This document shows positions 1 to 8,101 of a stretch of 64,000 nt of DNA, piece by piece. The DNA is from Archangium violaceum. GTDB taxonomy: Bacteria > Myxococcota > Myxococcia > Myxococcales > Myxococcaceae. The notes beneath the pieces are model-generated. The model ran no database searches. It had not been told where the DNA came from and saw only the letters and a program-made list of their open reading frames with translations. The stretch is taken from assembly GCF_016859125.1 (NCBI RefSeq), contig NZ_CP069338.1, forward strand, positions 8,121,001 through 8,185,000. Direction: 5' to 3'. The stretch's first letter is position 1, and the number at the start of each line of letters is the position of its first letter. Position numbers and translations under genes: made by a program.

Positions 1-1
1 G

Positions 2-157
2 GTGGACGCTGTCTCCGAAGTGGTCCGGTTGAGGCCCTCGATGTTGGAGCTGGCCCCTCCGGGAGTAGGGGGCGGGGAACGGGATTGTGTGGTGGGGTTG
101 GGGCGGCGCAAACAGCAGCTCTTCATCCTGCTCGACATCTGGCAGGCCCTCGCATGA
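2..157 (+). CDS. CheW-like chemotaxis coupling protein, C-terminal fragment (5' end outside window)
   Basis: The reading frame is open from the window edge and ends at a TGA at 155-157. About 51 residues are visible. They start with VDAVSEVVRL, the typical CheW segment after the VD(R/A)V strand, and end with a hydrophobic strand FILLDIWQAL matching the CheW C-terminal strand that precedes the last helix. CheW scaffolds couple receptors to the CheA kinase. The stop overlaps the ATG of the next CheW gene, so two coupling proteins appear to be co-translated. The domain could also be the end of a longer CheW-containing protein; the missing 5' part prevents deciding. Confidence 0.75.
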   Translation: MDAVSEVVRLRPSMLELAPPGVGGGERDCVVGLGRRKQQLFILLDIWQALA

Positions 158-762
158 GACAGCGCTTCAATGTCCTGACGCAGCTCACGCAGTCCATGGC
201 CGACGAGATGGCCGCGGCGGAGAGGGATCCGCTCGTGCAGCTGTGCGCCTTCTTCGTGGGGCCCGAGGAGTACGCGGTGGACATCCGGCGGATGGAGGAG
301 GCCCTCCAGCCCCAGCGCATCACCCCCATCCGCGGCGCGCCGCCCTTCATCGAGGGCATCATCCGCCTGCGGGGCTCCATCATCCCCGTCGTGGATCTGC
401 GCAAGCGGCTGCTCGGCATCGAGGCCCCGGTGGACACGCCCAAGACGCGGATGTTGGTGTGCTGGCTGGGCCGCAAGCGCGTGGCCTTCACCGTGGATCG
501 CGTCTCCGAGGTGGTGCGGCTGCGGCGCAGTGAGATCAAACCCGCTCCGGCCATTGGCGCGGTGGGCCCGGCGCCCTTCGTGGTGGGGGTGTACGGCGAG
601 CCGGAGAAGGGCGAGCAGGACAAGCGCGAGCCGGACAGGCGCGAGGGCGACAAGCGCGAGCAGGAGAAGCACGGACAGGGGCGGCTCAAGCTGCTGCTGG
701 ACGTGAAGGCGCTGCTGCTGGCGGAGATGGTGCGCGACGGCGGCCGGAGGATGAACGGATGA
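154..762 (+). CDS. CheW-like coupling protein with a charged internal insertion
   Basis: A 202-residue protein. The ATG at 154 overlaps the upstream stop, which decides the start over a longer in-frame option at 85. The CheW fold is clear: FFVGPEEYAVDIRRMEEAL, then a loop with RLRGSIIPVVDLRKRL, then VDRVSEVVRL, and a final strand LKLLLDVKAL. Between the last two elements, at about residues 150-172, lies a Lys/Arg/Glu/Asp-rich stretch of imperfect short repeats (units like DKRE and DRRE) that ordinary CheW (about 150-170 aa) lacks. The role inferred from the family is bridging receptor and CheA. It is followed by an ATGA overlap with the HEAT-repeat gene. Confidence 0.88.
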   Translation: MRQRFNVLTQLTQSMADEMAAAERDPLVQLCAFFVGPEEYAVDIRRMEEALQPQRITPIRGAPPFIEGIIRLRGSIIPVVDLRKRLLGIEAPVDTPKTRMLVCWLGRKRVAFTVDRVSEVVRLRRSEIKPAPAIGAVGPAPFVVGVYGEPEKGEQDKREPDRREGDKREQEKHGQGRLKLLLDVKALLLAEMVRDGGRRMNG

Positions 763-2735
763 GCGAGGAGGGGCGGAACGCAGAGGAGGCGCGTTACCGG
801 GCCCTGCTGGAGCTGGATCCCTCCTCCGCGGGCGCGCGGGAGACGCTCGTGGCGGGTCTCCATGACGAGAGCTGGCGGGTGCGCCGCGCGGCGGCCGAGG
901 GGCTGACCCGGGTGCCGGAGCGCGAGGTGGTGGTGGAGCGGCTCATCTCCGTATTGGGAGAGCGGGACGAGACGGGCGCGCGCAACGCGGCGGCGGAGTC
1001 CCTGGCGGGCATGGGTCTGGCGGCGGTGGAGCCCCTGGTGCGGCTGCTCGGGCACGCGGATCCGGATCAGCGCAAGTTCGCCGCGGACATCCTGGGCCAG
1101 CTGAAGCTCGCGGAGGCGGAAGAGGCCCTGGTGAAGGCGATGCTGGAGGACGTGGATCTCAATGTCCGCGTGGCCGCGGCGGAGGCGCTGGGCCACGTGG
1201 GCGGCAAGGTCGCGGCCCGCGCCCTGGAGCGCACCCTGCACGATCCCGAGCCGTTGCTGCAGCTGAGCGCGCTGGAGTCGCTCGCGTTGCTGCGCCACCC
1301 GCCGCCGTTGCCCGAGCTGGTGCGGCTGTTGGGCAACCCGATGCTCAAGCGCAGTGCCTATCGGGTGCTGGGCCTCATTCCCCAGGTGGCGGCCACGGAG
1401 CTGGTGTGCCGGGGACTGGGTGCGGAGTCGCGCTCCACCCGCGAGGCGGCACTGGTGGCGCTGGGCACCCAGGCGGGCCTGTCCGAGCCCTCCCAGCGGA
1501 CCGAGATGGACGCGGCGGTGCGGCTGGCGCTCAAGCGGCTGCCCGAGGCGGTGGGCTGGGTGGCCAGCGCGCTGGAGTCCGATGATCTCGAGCTGCGGGC
1601 CGGAGCGCTCGTCGCGGCGGCGGCCCTGCGCGAGCCCCAGCTGGCCCCGCTGGTGGCGGAGGTGGCGCAGGAGGAGCGGCTGGTGCCCGAGGTGATGCGC
1701 ACGCTGGCGCATTTCGGTCCGGAGACGGGGCGCGAGCTGCTGGCGAGCATGGATCGGCTGTCCTTCCCGGCGCGCGAGGTGGCGGGGCTCGTGCTGGTGG
1801 AGATGGTGGACGCCACATACGTGCCCGAGCTCGTTCAGATGCTCGACTGGGGCGAGCTGGATTTGAAGGCGGTGGCGGTGCAGGGGCTCGGACGGACGCG
1901 CTCGTTGGAGGCGGTGGAGCCGCTGGCGCAGTTGTTGGATCATCCGGAGCTGGCCGGGCCGGCGGTGCGCGCGCTGGTGACGCTGGCCGGCAGCTTTCCG
2001 AAGCAGGTGGCCCAGGCGCTGGAGTCGGCGCTGGAGCGCGGGGCGGAGCCGGTGGTGCTGAGCGCGCTGGTTCGGGTGGGTGGGACGGCCATGCTGCCCC
2101 TGGTGCGGCGGACCGCGCGGGAGGGCTCGGTGGCCTTGCGTGCCACCGCCGTGGAGGTGCTGGCCGCGGTGGAGCCTTCCGGGGGCCTGGAGCTGGCGCG
2201 GGTGGCGCTGGAGGACGAGTCCTCGAGGGTGCGCGCCGCGGCGGTGCGGGTGCTGGGCCAGGTGGGGGATGCCAGGATGTCGGGGTTGCTGAAGCGGGCC
2301 CTCGCCGACGAGGCCCTGGAGGTACGGCTCGCCGCCCTGGAGGCGGTGGGGGAGTGCGGGGCCGTGGAGCAGGTGGCGGAGCTGGAGTCGCTGGTGCGGC
2401 ATGAGGACGGGGCCATCGCCTTCCGGGCGGTGCGCTCCCTGGCGAGGCTGGGCTCGCTGCGGGACGAGGTGCTCCGGAGCGCGGTGTCCCATGGAGACCA
2501 TGAGGTGGTGAAGGCGGCGCTGCTTGCGGGCGCGGCCTCGGCCGAGGGGGTGTCGCTGGCGGTGGGGCTGCTCGGCCACGCGAATTGGGACGTGAGGGCC
2601 GCGGCGGCGCGGATCCTGGGAGCCTCTGGCGGGCGCGAGTGCCTGCCGGCGACCCGGGCCGCGCTGGCGGCGGAGACGGATGCTCTGGCTCGCCGCGCGC
2701 TGGTGGACGCGGTGGAGCGGTTGTCGGGACGCTGA
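759..2735 (+). CDS. HEAT-repeat (PBS-lyase-like) scaffold protein of a chemosensory operon
   Basis: A 658-residue protein, almost wholly built from roughly 30-residue helical repeats of HEAT / PBS-lyase type. Recurrent phrases are VRRAAAEGL, VRVAAAEALG, VRAAAVRVLG and VRAAAARILG. No catalytic motif, signal peptide or membrane segment is visible. Such proteins form curved solenoids for protein binding. Its place between CheW and CheR, with an ATGA overlap at 759-762 and GGAGG at 746-750, indicates that it works with the chemosensory complex. HEAT-repeat members are known in myxobacterial Che clusters, but the exact orthologue cannot be named from the sequence alone. Confidence 0.85.
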   Translation: MSEEGRNAEEARYRALLELDPSSAGARETLVAGLHDESWRVRRAAAEGLTRVPEREVVVERLISVLGERDETGARNAAAESLAGMGLAAVEPLVRLLGHADPDQRKFAADILGQLKLAEAEEALVKAMLEDVDLNVRVAAAEALGHVGGKVAARALERTLHDPEPLLQLSALESLALLRHPPPLPELVRLLGNPMLKRSAYRVLGLIPQVAATELVCRGLGAESRSTREAALVALGTQAGLSEPSQRTEMDAAVRLALKRLPEAVGWVASALESDDLELRAGALVAAAALREPQLAPLVAEVAQEERLVPEVMRTLAHFGPETGRELLASMDRLSFPAREVAGLVLVEMVDATYVPELVQMLDWGELDLKAVAVQGLGRTRSLEAVEPLAQLLDHPELAGPAVRALVTLAGSFPKQVAQALESALERGAEPVVLSALVRVGGTAMLPLVRRTAREGSVALRATAVEVLAAVEPSGGLELARVALEDESSRVRAAAVRVLGQVGDARMSGLLKRALADEALEVRLAALEAVGECGAVEQVAELESLVRHEDGAIAFRAVRSLARLGSLRDEVLRSAVSHGDHEVVKAALLAGAASAEGVSLAVGLLGHANWDVRAAAARILGASGGRECLPATRAALAAETDALARRALVDAVERLSGR

Positions 2736-2753
2736 GTCGCGGAGGCCTCGGGG

Positions 2754-3614
2754 GTGATGCCTTTCGATACAGGCAAGCCGGAGATGACCGCGGAGGAGTT
2801 CCGCCTGCTGCGGGACTTCGTGTATGGCCATTGCGGCATCCTCGTGCGTGACGACATGAAGTTCGTCATGCAGCGGCGGCTGTGGCCACGTCTGGAGGCG
2901 TTGGGACTGGCGGACTTCAGCGCCTACTACCGCTACCTGCGCTTCGATGCCCAGCGCCGCGCCGAGCTGGAGACGGCCATCGAGGCGCTCACCACGCACG
3001 AGACGTACTTCTTCCGCGAGCCGCGCCAGCTCAAGGCCTTCTCCGAGGAAGTACTTCCGCAGCTGGAGCGGCGCAACGCGCGCACGAAGCGGCTGCGCAT
3101 CTGGTCCGCGGGGTGCTCGTCCGGGGAGGAGGCCTACACGGTGGCCATGCTCCTCAAGGACAGCGGGCGCTTCGAGGGCTGGGACGTGGAGGTGCATGGC
3201 ACGGACATCTCGCGCCGGGTGCTGGTCGCCGCGCGCGCGGGCGAGTACGGGCCGAGCGCGCTCCGGGCCACGCCTCCGGACAAGATCGCCCGCTATTTCA
3301 TCCACGTGGGGCCCAACCGGGTGCGCGTTCGCGACGACGTGCGCGCCTGGGTGACCTTCGGCCACCACAACCTGCAGGAGCCCGATTCGGGGCAGATCGG
3401 CTCCCGCATGGACGTCGTCTTCTGTCGCAACGTGATGATCTACTTCGACACGCCCGCGCGGCAGCGGGTGCTGCGCCTCATCTACGACAAGCTGGTGCCC
3501 GGGGGTTATCTGCTGCTGGGGCACTCGGAGAACCTCATCAACCTGAGCGCGGACTTCGAGTTGGTGCACCTGCGCAGTGATCTCGTCTACCGCAAGCCGG
3601 AGGGGGGCCTGTGA
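2754..3614 (+). CDS. cheR: CheR, chemoreceptor glutamate methyltransferase
   Basis: A 286-residue SAM-dependent methyltransferase that methylates glutamates on chemoreceptors for adaptation. The all-helical N-terminal CheR domain covers about residues 10-75. THETYFFREP (about 81-90) and the SAM-binding IWSAGCSSGEEAYTVAM (about 116-132) are diagnostic. DVVFCRNVMIYF and LLLGHSENL lie near the end. The GTG at 2754 sits 8 bases after GGAGG (2741-2745); the adjacent ATG at 2757 is an equally possible start. The stop overlaps the GTG of cheB (GTGA), so the two antagonistic adaptation enzymes are translationally coupled. Confidence 0.96.
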   Translation: MMPFDTGKPEMTAEEFRLLRDFVYGHCGILVRDDMKFVMQRRLWPRLEALGLADFSAYYRYLRFDAQRRAELETAIEALTTHETYFFREPRQLKAFSEEVLPQLERRNARTKRLRIWSAGCSSGEEAYTVAMLLKDSGRFEGWDVEVHGTDISRRVLVAARAGEYGPSALRATPPDKIARYFIHVGPNRVRVRDDVRAWVTFGHHNLQEPDSGQIGSRMDVVFCRNVMIYFDTPARQRVLRLIYDKLVPGGYLLLGHSENLINLSADFELVHLRSDLVYRKPEGGL

Positions 3615-4642
3615 GCTCGCCTCGAGACACCGTGAAGGTGCTGGTGGTGGACGACTCGGCCCACAACCGGCGGTTGTTGTCGGAGCTGCTGGAGTCCTCG
3701 CCGGACGTGAAGGTGGTGGGCACCGCGATCGACGGCAACGAGGGACTGCGCCAGGTGATGGCGCTGCACCCGGACGTGGTGACGTTGGATCTGGAGATGC
3801 CGCGGCTGGGCGGCTATTCCTTCCTGCGGCTGCTCAAGAGCACGGCGCCCACGCCCGTCATCGTCATCTCCAGCTACGCGCACAAGACGGACGTCTTCAA
3901 GGCGCTGGAGCTGGGGGCCTTCGACTTCATCGCCAAGCCGGCGAAGCTCACGGCGGAGGTGCTGGAGAAGCTGCGCAAGGAACTGCAGGAGAAGGTGCAC
4001 GCGGCGCGGTTGGTGCGGCCGGAGATGAAGCCGGTGAAGCGGCAGAAGGTGATGCCGCTGGAGCCCTCGTTCGTGGTGGGAATCGGGGCGTCCACGGGTG
4101 GGCCGCCGGCGGTGCAGCGGCTGCTGGAGTCGCTCTCGCCGGAGCCGTCGATGAGCCTGCTGGTGTGCCAGCACATGCCCAAGCAGTTCACCCGGGCCTT
4201 CGCGGAGCGGCTGGACCGGCTGGGCCCCTTCACCGTGCGCGAGGCGCAGGAGGGAGATCTCCTGGCGCCGGGCCACGTCTTCATCGCGCCGGGTGGGCGG
4301 CAGCTGGTGGTATACCGGCAGAACGGGCAGTACGTGCTGGGCACGCCACCTCCGACGATGCAGGACAAGCACGCGCCCTCGGTGGACCGGCTCTTCGTGA
4401 GCCTGGCCGAGGTGTTCGGCCCGAAGACGATTGGCGTGGTGCTGACGGGGATGGGCTCGGACGGGGCCCTGGGCTCGAAGGCCATCCAGAAGGCGGGAGG
4501 CGAGGTGTGGGCGGAGTCGGAGGAGACGGCGGTCATCTACGGGATGCCGCAGGAGGCGGTGGCGACCGGGGCGGTGAGCCGGGTGCTGCCGTTGGGAGAA
4601 ATCGGCCCGGCGCTGGTGGAGCTGGCGCGCAAGAGGCGGTGA
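3611..4642 (+). CDS. cheB: CheB, chemoreceptor methylesterase/glutamine deamidase
   Basis: A 343-residue protein with the full CheB architecture. An N-terminal receiver (DD at 14-15, phospho-acceptor Asp about 60 in VVTLDLEMP, Lys in AKPAK) is followed by a linker and the methylesterase domain. The catalytic triad is visible: Ser about 161 in GIGASTGG, His about 188 in CQHMP, Asp about 284 in GMGSDGALG. It removes methyl groups added by CheR and is activated by phosphorylation from CheA. It starts at a GTG overlapping the cheR stop. All key residues are present. Confidence 0.96.
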   Translation: MSSPRDTVKVLVVDDSAHNRRLLSELLESSPDVKVVGTAIDGNEGLRQVMALHPDVVTLDLEMPRLGGYSFLRLLKSTAPTPVIVISSYAHKTDVFKALELGAFDFIAKPAKLTAEVLEKLRKELQEKVHAARLVRPEMKPVKRQKVMPLEPSFVVGIGASTGGPPAVQRLLESLSPEPSMSLLVCQHMPKQFTRAFAERLDRLGPFTVREAQEGDLLAPGHVFIAPGGRQLVVYRQNGQYVLGTPPPTMQDKHAPSVDRLFVSLAEVFGPKTIGVVLTGMGSDGALGSKAIQKAGGEVWAESEETAVIYGMPQEAVATGAVSRVLPLGEIGPALVELARKRR

Positions 4643-4643
4643 C

Positions 4644-5447
4644 ATGAAGACCTTTCCCTCCGAATTCGAGGAGCTGCTCACGCCGAAGGGACGGCGCATC
4701 CTGGAAGGGCGCGACCGGGAGGCCTGTGGCGCGCTGCTGCGGCCGGGGCAGCGCTTCGTGGCGCTCGGCGGCGTGCTGGACGCGCGCAAGGCGACGGCGT
4801 GCCGGGACGCGCTGGAGAAGTCGCTGCGGTCCTCGCTGACGGTGATGGAGGACCCGATTCCCCCGGAGAGCATCTGGGGGATGACGGAGAACTACGCCGA
4901 GCAGTTGCCCAAGACGGTGCGGGTGAGGACGGCGCTGCTGGAGAGCCGGCGCTCGCGCTCGTGGAAGGCGGCCGCGGAGGTGGGGCTGGTGGAGATGCTC
5001 CACTCGGAGAGCTTCGCGGCGTTCGCGGCGGCGGTGAGCGGGAGGGCGCTGCGGCGCAAGTGGGGGATTCAGGTGCTGTGCTACGGCCAGGGGGACTACG
5101 CGGGCCCGCACAACGACCATCACCCCGAGGATGCCGAGGCCTTCGACGGCTACGTGGACATGCACCTCACGTTCGCCACGCCCGCGGTGGCGCACCAGTG
5201 GCTGGTGTACTCGAAGGGTGGGCACTTCACGGAGATGCGGAGCGTGAACACCGTGGGCGGCATCACGGTGTACCGGCTGCCCTTCTGGCACTACACCACG
5301 CCGCTGATGGCGAAGCCGGGCGCCGAGGAGGACGCACGGCGCTGGGTGTTGCTGGGGACGTTCCTGGACGCCCAGAAGGAGCGCCGCCGGGGCTCGGCCA
5401 TCGAGCCGCCCGCGACGGTGGCGCAACCCGCCTCGCGTCCGGGCTGA
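4644..5447 (+). CDS. Putative 2-oxoglutarate/Fe(II)-dependent oxygenase-like protein linked to the che operon
   Basis: A 267-residue protein starting one base after the cheB stop. The C-terminal half reads like a double-stranded beta-helix oxygenase: YGQGDYAGPHND supplies an HxD pair (about residues 156-158), the distal histidine would be in PFWHYTTPL (about 217), and an arginine follows in the strand EDARRWVLLGTFLD, the usual place for 2-oxoglutarate binding. The N-terminal 130 residues have no recognised domain. The tight spacing implies a job connected to the chemosensory pathway, but the substrate is unknown. The assignment rests on motif spacing only. Confidence 0.55.
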   Translation: MKTFPSEFEELLTPKGRRILEGRDREACGALLRPGQRFVALGGVLDARKATACRDALEKSLRSSLTVMEDPIPPESIWGMTENYAEQLPKTVRVRTALLESRRSRSWKAAAEVGLVEMLHSESFAAFAAAVSGRALRRKWGIQVLCYGQGDYAGPHNDHHPEDAEAFDGYVDMHLTFATPAVAHQWLVYSKGGHFTEMRSVNTVGGITVYRLPFWHYTTPLMAKPGAEEDARRWVLLGTFLDAQKERRRGSAIEPPATVAQPASRPG

Positions 5448-5460
5448 GCCGGGGCGTCGC

Positions 5461-5937
5461 TCAGGCCGGGAACAGGCGCCCGCGCAGATCCTCGAGCCCG
5501 CGGGGCGAGCACAACTCGGGCGAGAAGAGCACGTCGAGCGCGCGCTGGGCCAGGGTGACGGTGGACGCGGCGACGAGCACCCGGCCACACTCCTCGAGCT
5601 GCTCACGGATGAGGCCGATGTCGCCATACAGCTCGGCGAGCTTCATCCGGTCCTCGATGGACAGGTCGCGCTTCATCTCCGCGGTGAGCTGGCGCAACTC
5701 CACCGTGCTCCCATCGGCGCGCTGCACCGTGGGCTCGGCCTCGAGCTCATCATCCTCCTCGGACAGGAGGGGCCAGATGTCGGTGAGCAGCGAGGGCTCC
5801 TCCACCAGGAGGTGTCCCACGCGCCGGGCACACCCCTGGCAGGAGGAACCGGCGAAGCGAGGCAGAAGCAGGGCGGGAGATGCCGCCGCTCCACAGAGAA
5901 GACAGGTGGCCGTGGCGGAGGTGGTCGTGGGCTCCAT
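5461..5937 (-). CDS. Hypothetical protein with N-terminal zinc-ribbon-like cysteines
   Basis: A 158-residue protein read on the minus strand, convergent with the oxygenase-like gene (13 bases between stops). The ATG at 5937 is preferred over an upstream in-frame start because the extra residues look like random high-GC translation. CLLCG near residue 12 and CQGCAR near residue 34 form two CxxC knuckles of a probable zinc ribbon. They are followed by an acidic patch (LLSEEDDELEAEP) and a helical region. No family is recognised. Codon use is typical of the neighbours. Confidence 0.65.
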   Translation of the reverse strand: MEPTTTSATATCLLCGAAASPALLLPRFAGSSCQGCARRVGHLLVEEPSLLTDIWPLLSEEDDELEAEPTVQRADGSTVELRQLTAEMKRDLSIEDRMKLAELYGDIGLIREQLEECGRVLVAASTVTLAQRALDVLFSPELCSPRGLEDLRGRLFPA

Positions 5938-6059
5938 GGGGCACACCCGTAACGTCTTCCCCTGGCGGGCGCCACTTCGCGCTCGTGTTTCGTCATCCGG
6001 TGGTCGTCTTCCTGGCCATCGGGCGAGCATGCGCTTTCAGGGCGTCCTACACTCCCCCG

Positions 6060-6539
6060 ATGGTCGACGAGCTGGTGAGGACATTGGGACTGGCTCCCCA
6101 TCCCGAGGGGGGCTTCTACCGGGAGATGTGGCGTTCGCCGGTGACGGTGGAGACACCGCGAGGAACGCGCTCGGTGGGGACGGCCATCTACTACCTGCTG
6201 CCCCGAGGCACGTTCGCGGCCTGGCACCGGGTGGCCTCGGACGAGATGTGGCATTTCTACGACGGGCAGGTGCTGACGATGTACCTGCTCGACGAGAGCC
6301 AGGGCCGCATGGAGACGGTGATGCTGGGTCGCGATGTCGCGAAGGGGGAGCGGCCGCAGGTGCTCGTGCCGGCGGGGGTGCTCCAGGCGGCGCTGCCGCG
6401 CGGTGACTACACGCTGTGCGGCTGCACGGTGAGCCCGGGCTTCGACTTCGCGGACTGGGAGATGCCTCGGGCCGAGGACCTGCTGGCCCGCCATCCCGAG
6501 CACGCGAGGTTGTTCCGTCTGCTGTCCCGCTCCGAATGA
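6060..6539 (+). CDS. DUF985 / Cupin_5 family protein
   Basis: A 159-residue protein. LGLAPHPEGGFYREMWRS at the N-terminus, YYLLPRGTFAAWHRV and DEMWHFYDG are the hallmark strings of the DUF985 cupin family, whose members form compact beta-barrels and often bind a metal or sugar-like ligand. The biochemical role is not established. The ATG at 6060 is chosen because the DUF985 family starts at this point. A -10-like TACACT at 6048-6053 lies 6 bases before the ATG and no Shine-Dalgarno is visible, so the message may be leaderless, although no good -35 is present. Confidence 0.86.
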   Translation: MVDELVRTLGLAPHPEGGFYREMWRSPVTVETPRGTRSVGTAIYYLLPRGTFAAWHRVASDEMWHFYDGQVLTMYLLDESQGRMETVMLGRDVAKGERPQVLVPAGVLQAALPRGDYTLCGCTVSPGFDFADWEMPRAEDLLARHPEHARLFRLLSRSE

Positions 6540-6545
6540 CGCGCG

Positions 6546-7370
6546 TCAACGGAGCGCCGGCCTGTCACCCGTGCCCGTCGCCTGGCAGCTCTCGCAGAAG
6601 AACAACCCCCGGCCGGCCAGCGCCAGGCGCGAGATGGGCGTGGCGCACCGGGGGCACGGCTTTCCCTCGCGGTCGTAGACGCTGAAACGGTCCTCGCGGC
6701 GCTTGCCGGGGATGTTCCAGGGAGCCGGGGGCGCATGGGGCGTGACGATGCGTCCATCCCGGGCCGCGTCCTCCAACAGCAGGCGGAGGGCTTCCCACAA
6801 GCGCTCGAAGTCCGCCAGACGCAGTGTCGAGGCGGGCATCAGCGGGGGCAGGCGCGCGAGGAAGAGGGCCTCGGCGCGCAGGATGTTGCCCACGCCGGCG
6901 ATGCGCTCCTGATCCAGCAGCGCGGTCGCGAGGGGCACGCGGCCTCGACGGAGGGCCTCGAAGGCCCGCGTGGGCGAGGCCTCCGGGCGCAGGGGATCCT
7001 CCCCGAGCCGGGCGCGGAGGGTGGCCTCGGCCTCGGGGCTCAGCAGCTCACAGGCCTGGGGTCCGGCGAGATGGAGCGCCGCATGGGGAGAGGCGAGCCG
7101 CAGCCGGCACGTGGGGGAGGGCGGAGGGGCTCCGGCGCGGAAGTGTCGTATGTGTCCAAAGAGTCCGAGGTGGATGTGCAGCCGCACCCCGCCCTCGAAG
7201 TGGTGGAAGAGGTGCTTGCCATGCGCGTCCACGCTCACGAGTGCCCGTCCCGAGAGGTGTCGGGCTTCCGAGGAGAAGCGCCCTTGCGGCGAGTCGGCGG
7301 TGAAGTGGCGCCCCACGAGCCAGCGGCGGTGGATCCGGGCGATCCGGTGGATGATGTTCCCTTCAGGCAT
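6546..7370 (-). CDS. Fpg/Nei-family DNA glycosylase (endonuclease VIII-like)
   Basis: A 274-residue base-excision repair enzyme that removes oxidised bases and nicks the abasic site. The start at 7370 gives MPEGN, placing the catalytic Pro and Glu at positions 2 and 3 after Met removal, the defining Fpg/Nei feature. A helix-two-turn-helix region carries LLDQERIAGVGNILRAEALF. A C-terminal zinc finger has CPRC and CESC with the usual arginine loop (ALAGRGLFF). MPEGN rather than MPELP favours a Nei subtype over Fpg. It is convergent with the DUF985 gene, with 6 bases between stops. Confidence 0.92.
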   Translation of the reverse strand: MPEGNIIHRIARIHRRWLVGRHFTADSPQGRFSSEARHLSGRALVSVDAHGKHLFHHFEGGVRLHIHLGLFGHIRHFRAGAPPPSPTCRLRLASPHAALHLAGPQACELLSPEAEATLRARLGEDPLRPEASPTRAFEALRRGRVPLATALLDQERIAGVGNILRAEALFLARLPPLMPASTLRLADFERLWEALRLLLEDAARDGRIVTPHAPPAPWNIPGKRREDRFSVYDREGKPCPRCATPISRLALAGRGLFFCESCQATGTGDRPALR

Positions 7371-7568
7371 TCCCGAGAGGTAACGTGGAGGGGATGACCT
7401 GTCTCGTAGGACAACGCGCCGGGCCGCCCGGCCGATGGACGGGGGGCCGGAGGAGCGTTCGTTCCGGGGCCGCGGTGGCGTCTCGGGTGGCGAGAAGTCG
7501 CTCCGGGTGAGCGCCAGGCCAGAACTCCGCTCCCCGGTCCGATACGGGGCGGTGTTATCCTCGGAGCC

Positions 7569-7952
7569 ATGACGCAGCAGATCCGGGCCCTGGTGGTGGA
7601 TGACTCGCAGGCCATGCGGCGCAGTCTCATGTACGCGCTGCAGCGAATGGGCTCGTGGCTCCACACCGACGAGGCGCAGGACGGTGCCGAGGGCCTCAAG
7701 AAGCTCACCCTCGGTCGTTACGATCTCGTCCTCACCGACATCAACATGCCGTTGATGGACGGGCTCAAGCTCATCCGCCACATCCGGCAGACGGACGCGT
7801 ACCGCACCGTTCCCATCGTGGTCATCACCACCGAGTCCGCCATCGAGGACCGTGAGCGCGCCATGGCGCTGGGTGCCAGCGCCTACCTGGTGAAGCCGGT
7901 CCAGTCCAAGGTGGTCCAGGACACGGTGAAGGGCCTGCTGCGCCTGGAGTAG
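7569..7952 (+). CDS. Single-domain response regulator (CheY-like)
   Basis: A 127-residue stand-alone receiver. The acid pocket is VVDDSQ (Asp 11-12), the phosphorylated Asp is in LVLTDINMP (about 56), Thr is in VVITTES, and Lys is in YLVKPVQ. No output domain follows, so it acts through protein interaction like CheY. It is not next to a kinase gene; the nearest chemosensory genes are 2.9 kb upstream and separated by minus-strand genes. A TATCCT at 7556-7561 lies 7 bases before the ATG, with GGAG very close at 7563-7566. Confidence 0.93.
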   Translation: MTQQIRALVVDDSQAMRRSLMYALQRMGSWLHTDEAQDGAEGLKKLTLGRYDLVLTDINMPLMDGLKLIRHIRQTDAYRTVPIVVITTESAIEDRERAMALGASAYLVKPVQSKVVQDTVKGLLRLE

Positions 7953-8032
7953 CGGCGGCCCTCCGATCGAGCGCCTGTCCTCGAGCCGACCTCCGAGCCC
8001 CTCGCGCCCGGGCATCCAGGCGTCAGAGGGAC

Positions 8033-8101
8033 ATGGAGGGGTGCGTCAGTTGTTGCCTGGAGACGTGCGCCCCACTAAGACGCACCCCGTCATGGCCATG
8101 A
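8033..8101 (+). promoter_or_regulatory. leuS leader: 10-bp inverted repeat and a possible 22-codon upstream ORF
   Basis: GGGGTGCGTC at 8038-8047 and its exact complement at 8079-8088 form a stem with a 31-base loop, ending 3 bases before the ATG at 8092. An ATG at 8033 opens a 22-codon frame rich in Cys codons. Its TGA at 8099-8101 overlaps a leuS ATG at 8098. AGAGGG at 8025-8030 could serve as a ribosome site, although it is close to the ATG. The arrangement could couple leader translation to leuS expression; this is inference. Confidence 0.4.

Noticed and set aside
601..670. Short direct repeats as a CRISPR-like or tandem-repeat array
   Set aside because: Units are imperfect, very short and inside the CheW coding frame.
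123..3569. 1,148-codon open frame on the minus strand
   Set aside because: Lies opposite cheW, HEAT and cheR genes with clear motifs; composition (His/Arg/Gln-rich) is typical of antisense translation of GC-rich codons.
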